Assembly (NCBI GenBank): GCA_023055425.1
Contig: JALGPY010000006.1
Location: 72,448,127 to 72,512,126, forward strand
Direction of reading: 5' to 3'
Source: Linanthus parryae
Taxonomy: Eukaryota > Streptophyta > Magnoliopsida > Ericales > Polemoniaceae
Length of the DNA stretch: 64,000 nt
Made by a program: the position numbers and the translations under genes. The notes under the pieces were generated by a model that was given only the letters and a program-made list of their open reading frames with translations, made no database searches and was not told the DNA's origin. Shown here piece by piece: positions 60,509-64,000 of this stretch (within the stretch, counting starts at the first letter, position 1; each line of letters starts with the position of its first letter).

Positions 60509-62383
60509 ATGAGTAATGTAGTAGATGGTGGATTCTCACAAGGAAGGGCAGCCAACAGACATCCATTGTTCTGTGGTGATAACTTCATGCACTGGAAGGC
60601 ATTGATGAAGATGTTCATCATAGATCAAGACATGGAACTATGGTCAATAGTTCAAAATGGTCCTCATGAGTACTACACTACAATTGATGGAGTCAGATGT
60701 ATCAAGTCTGAGGAAAATCTTTCAGTCACTGAACTGGAAAAGGTATCAAAAAATTACAAGGCTATGAATCTGTTATACTGTGCTCTAAATGCAGATGAGT
60801 TCAACAGAGTGTCAAACTGCAAGAGTGCCAAAGAAGTATGGGATAAACTGGTGGTGACATATGAAGGAACCAGCCAGGTTAAGCAGGCAAAAATCAACAT
60901 ACTTCTGAGGCAATATGAGTTGTTCAAGATGAATTCAGATGAGACCATCAAGGAAATATTCAAAAGATTCACTGATGTGGTGAACAATCTGGAGTCATTG
61001 GGAAAGAAGTTCTCAAATGAAGAGAAGTTCAGAAAGATTCTGAGAAGCTTGCCAAAAGCCAAGTGGGAGCCAAAGACAACAGCCATTGAGGAAGCTCAGG
61101 ACTTGAGTCTTCTTCAGCTAGATGATCTACAAGGAAAGCTGCTCACTCATGAAATGTCTTTGAAGGATGTGGAAGGTGATTTGAGTGAAAACATCAGGAA
61201 CTTAGCACTTAAGGCAAAAGACAGTGAAAAGTCTCAAAGCCTTGTGACTGAGGATGAGCCTGATTATGAAGAGGCTTCAGCATTGATCTTCAAGGCCTTG
61301 GCCAGGATTCTCAAAAAGAAAAGAAACTCTGGTAACAGGGATTACAACAGAGAGAGATCAAGACCCTGAGGCAGCAAGGATTACAAAGGTAAATCTTCAT
61401 CACAGTCACATAAAACTAAAATAATGAATCGTTTTGAGTGTGGTGATGCAGATCATTTAGTAAGGGACTGTCCACAAAAGAAGAAGAACAGGAACTTTCA
61501 GAAGAAAGACAGTGACAACAGAAGGAAGAAAGCCATGATGGCTTCTTGGAGTGATTCTGATTCATCAAGTGACTCAGACACAGAAGAAGAGCAAGCAAAC
61601 CTATGCTTCATGGCAAAGAATGATGAGGAAAATTCATCAGACAGACATATTGAAGACATGGTAAAAAATTTACTTGCTAGTCCTTCTGATGTACTTCCTG
61701 AAATTCTCAAAAGTATGTTTTTAAATGAGGAAAGTTATAGAAATGAGATTTCTGCTTTAAAGATTAAGATTCATGAGCAGGTAAAAGAAAACCTTGACCT
61801 AGTTTTTTCAAACAAAAATGTTGAAGTTTTTAAGACAAAGCTGGAAAAAGACTTTAAGGCCTTGGACAGCAGGTTCAAAGTCTTGAAGGCACAGATAAAA
61901 GAGGTTGTTGATCAAAACACTCTTTTAACTGAAAGATATGCTGATCTAAAGACTAATTCTGAGAATTTAAAACAACGGATCTGCTCTTTGACTGAGATAC
62001 TTCAAGAGTCCAAGAAGGTCCTAGCTAGGTTTACAGGCTTAGAACATAATCTGAATCTCATTCTTGGAGGAAGTCTGAAATCAATGCATAAAAATGGGAT
62101 TGGCTATAATCCAAATTTTCCAAAGAAAGGCCAAACTACTTTTGTCAAATATGGAAGCAGACATTCTCCAAAATGTCATTACTGTGGAAAAATTGGTCAT
62201 GTCAGATTAACTTGTCCCTTCAGAAGATCAGAACCTCATATTATGAGGAATACTTATCCTTATCAGCTTAAGGGACAGGTTAGGCTGATTTGGGTTCCAA
62301 AAGGAATTAGGCCACCAAATATGGCTGATTCTGAGTATGACTCAAAGTTCTGCACTTGGTCTAACAGCCTGTTGAGGCAATGA
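60509..62383 (+). pseudogene. SIRE gag, second copy
   Basis: One frame of 625 codons with only the shared TGA at 61367-61369. An upstream in-frame ATG at 60500 exists here but not in the first copy. The first knuckle again lacks its first Cys; the second knuckle CHYCGKIGHVRLTC is intact. It ends TGA at 62381-62383. It does not have the 1-bp loss of the first copy near 42903. Confidence 0.84.
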
Positions 62384-62384
62384 T

Positions 62385-64000
62385 TTGTTTTTGCAGGATG
62401 TCACCAAGGCCTTGAAAGATCATAAATGGATTTTAGACAGTGGATGTTCCAGACATATGAGTGGAAAGAAGTCTCTCTTCACTGAACTTACAGAAAAATC
62501 TGGAGGAACAATCACACTTGGTGACAAAGCAAAATGCAATATCATTGGTATAGGTAGTATTGGTAATGGTTCTACAAATTCTATATCTGACGTTTATCTG
62601 GCAGATGGACTTAAGTATAATTTGCTTAGTATCTCTCAGTTATGTGATAAAGGTTATAAAGCTATATTTGACAAGGAGAAATGTGTGGTGCAATATGAGA
62701 AATCTGGTGATTGCATACTCACTGCTCCTAGATCATATAATCTATATGCTATGAATACTAACAGTGTTGCAGGTGACAAGCTAAAATGCCTCAAGGCCTT
62801 GAAGGAAGATTCAAAGCTTTGGCACAGAAAGCTTGGGCATATTAGTATACATACTTTGAATAAAATAATCTCAAAAGACTTGGTAAGAGGTTTACCATCA
62901 CAGAAATTTTCAGATGATGAGGTTTACAAGGCATGTGTACAAGGTAAACAGACCAGAAGCTCATTCAAGCCAAAGAACTTTGTAAGTACTTCTAGACCCT
63001 TAGAATTTCTTCATATGGACTTATGTGGTCCTATGAGAGTTCAAACTCCAAAAGGTAAGAGGTATATGCTTGTTATAATTGATGATTATTCTAGATTTAC
63101 TTGGGTGATGTTTATTAGAGACAAAACTGAAGCTTTATCTGAATTTTCTAGACTATGCAAAGAGCTCCAAACTTTGAAAAATTTACCTGTTGCATCTATT
63201 AGAAGTGATCATGGTAGGGAGTTTGATCAACTTGACTTTGATTTGTTTTGTGCAAAGCATGGCATTTCACACAACTTTTCTGCACCTAGAACTCCACAGC
63301 AAAATGGAGTAGTTGAAAGGAAAAATAGGACACTTGAGGATATGTCTAGAACCATGCTTCTTGAAAGTAATCTGCCAAGGTTTTTATGGACATAAGCTGT
63401 TAACAATGCCACTTATGTGCTGAATAGATGCTTGATTAGACCTATTTTGAAAAAGACCCCCTATGAACTGTTTAAAGGTAGAAAGCCTACTATTTCTTAT
63501 TTCAAACCCTTTGGTTGTATCTGTTTTGTGCATAATAATGGTAGAGACAATCTTGGTAAGTTTGATGCTAGAAGTGATGAAGGTGTATTTCTTGTATATT
63601 CTCAAACTAGTAAAGCTTATAGAGTTTATAATAGAAAAACCAAGATTGTGGAAGAGAGCATTCATGTAATTTTTGATGAAAGTACTAAGGATTCTCTGAG
63701 TGAAAGTTTTGCAGATCTAGATTTGAACAAGCATGAATCAGATGATGATGCTGTGAAAGAAGACAAAGGCAAAACTAATGTGCAGAATCAATCAGCAGAA
63801 TCTCAAGGCCTTGAACCTCCTGCTGAACCAAAATTTCAAAGCCTTGAGACAGAAGCTGAAACTTTCTACGATGCTCCCTCTACTGCTTCAAGGACTCAAA
63901 GCCTTGAAGGAGAATACTCCTGGGTACCAAGAAAGAAGTTTAAGTACCTTGCAGACCCTCCAGCTGATAACATTATATCAGATCCATTAACTGGAACTCA
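62385..64000 (+). pseudogene. SIRE pol, second copy, partial
   Basis: Opens +1 relative to gag. Protease WILDSGCSRHMSG, integrase zinc region (LWHRKLGH, CVQGKQ) and core (HMDLCGP, SDHGREF, NGVVERKNR) are intact where the first copy is frameshifted. TAA at 63393-63395 breaks it; beyond that the frame reopens to the window end, before RT. Confidence 0.84.

Larger units (their letters stand above)
39886..63906. repeat. Dispersed palindrome CAAGGCCTTG in the SIRE copies
   Basis: Exact 10-mers start at 39886, 40121, 41158, 42120, 42684, 43233, 43620, 44630, 58624, 59060, 59295, 60271, 60329, 61291, 62405, 62792 and 63804. The one-mismatch form CAAAGCCTTG starts at 42064, 44663, 44723, 54973, 61235, 63837 and 63897. 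At 41152-41173 and 60323-60344 the palindrome extends to 22 bp. None was noticed in the inserted Angela sequence or elsewhere in the window. Confidence 0.85.
58979..64000 (+). mobile_element. Second SIRE copy in tandem, 5' part
   Basis: Shared LTR, primer site, gag and pol to mid region, very similar to the first copy (only scattered differences). It runs off the window and its 3' end is unseen. Confidence 0.87.

Overview
The window is nuclear DNA of a flowering plant, most likely a eudicot. The evidence is plant-type LTR retrotransposons of several lineages (SIRE and Angela Ty1/copia, Tekay-like and Athila-like Ty3), priming sites matching plant tRNA-iMet and tRNA-Asp, MITEs, and one intron-rich host gene whose reconstructed product matches plant CDC48B. 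No bacterial or organellar features were seen. All assignments come from reading the sequence; nothing was searched.

Layout. 1-451: foldback-like DNA. 450-7605: very young minus-strand LTR element with two near-identical 3.42-kb LTRs and only about 313 bp between them (TSD GGTAT). 7606-9904: old sequence with a probable non-LTR retroposon. 9905-19461: the only recognisable host gene, CDC48B, minus strand, 12 coding exons, apparently intact. 19788-28086: decayed copia element (TSD ATATA) with a MITE in its 5' LTR, an array of short hairpins in its leader, and an Athila-like solo LTR (25859-27650, TSD CCATC) inserted near the end of pol. 28092-28800: debris of an older element.

28801 to the end is one nest. 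An Athila-like element with gag and protease but no RT (from 28801) is cut at 34205 by a Tekay-like Ty3 element. That element is cut at 39805 by a SIRE copia element. The SIRE element is itself interrupted by a full Angela-type copia element (46428-54936, minus, TSD GTATT) and by a solo LTR of the same Angela family (55972-57407, plus, TSD AAAGG). The SIRE 3' LTR (58979-60452) also serves as the 5' LTR of a second SIRE internal region that runs off the window.

The most notable signals are: (i) an extra ORF in the Tekay-like element whose first residues copy the histone H3 tail and which carries three SUMO-interaction-like motifs and an acidic tail; (ii) about 15 short hairpins with different stems but one CCYGAAG loop core in a copia leader; (iii) a 10-12 bp palindrome (CAAGGCCTTG) scattered through the SIRE LTR, gag, pol and env-like regions in two codon phases; (iv) covarying TTCG-NN-CGAA dyads in two related LTRs; (v) a candidate spliced leader with a 70-73 bp mini-exon shared by two Tekay-type LTR families; (vi) substitutions at two first-ATPase-domain catalytic positions of CDC48B.
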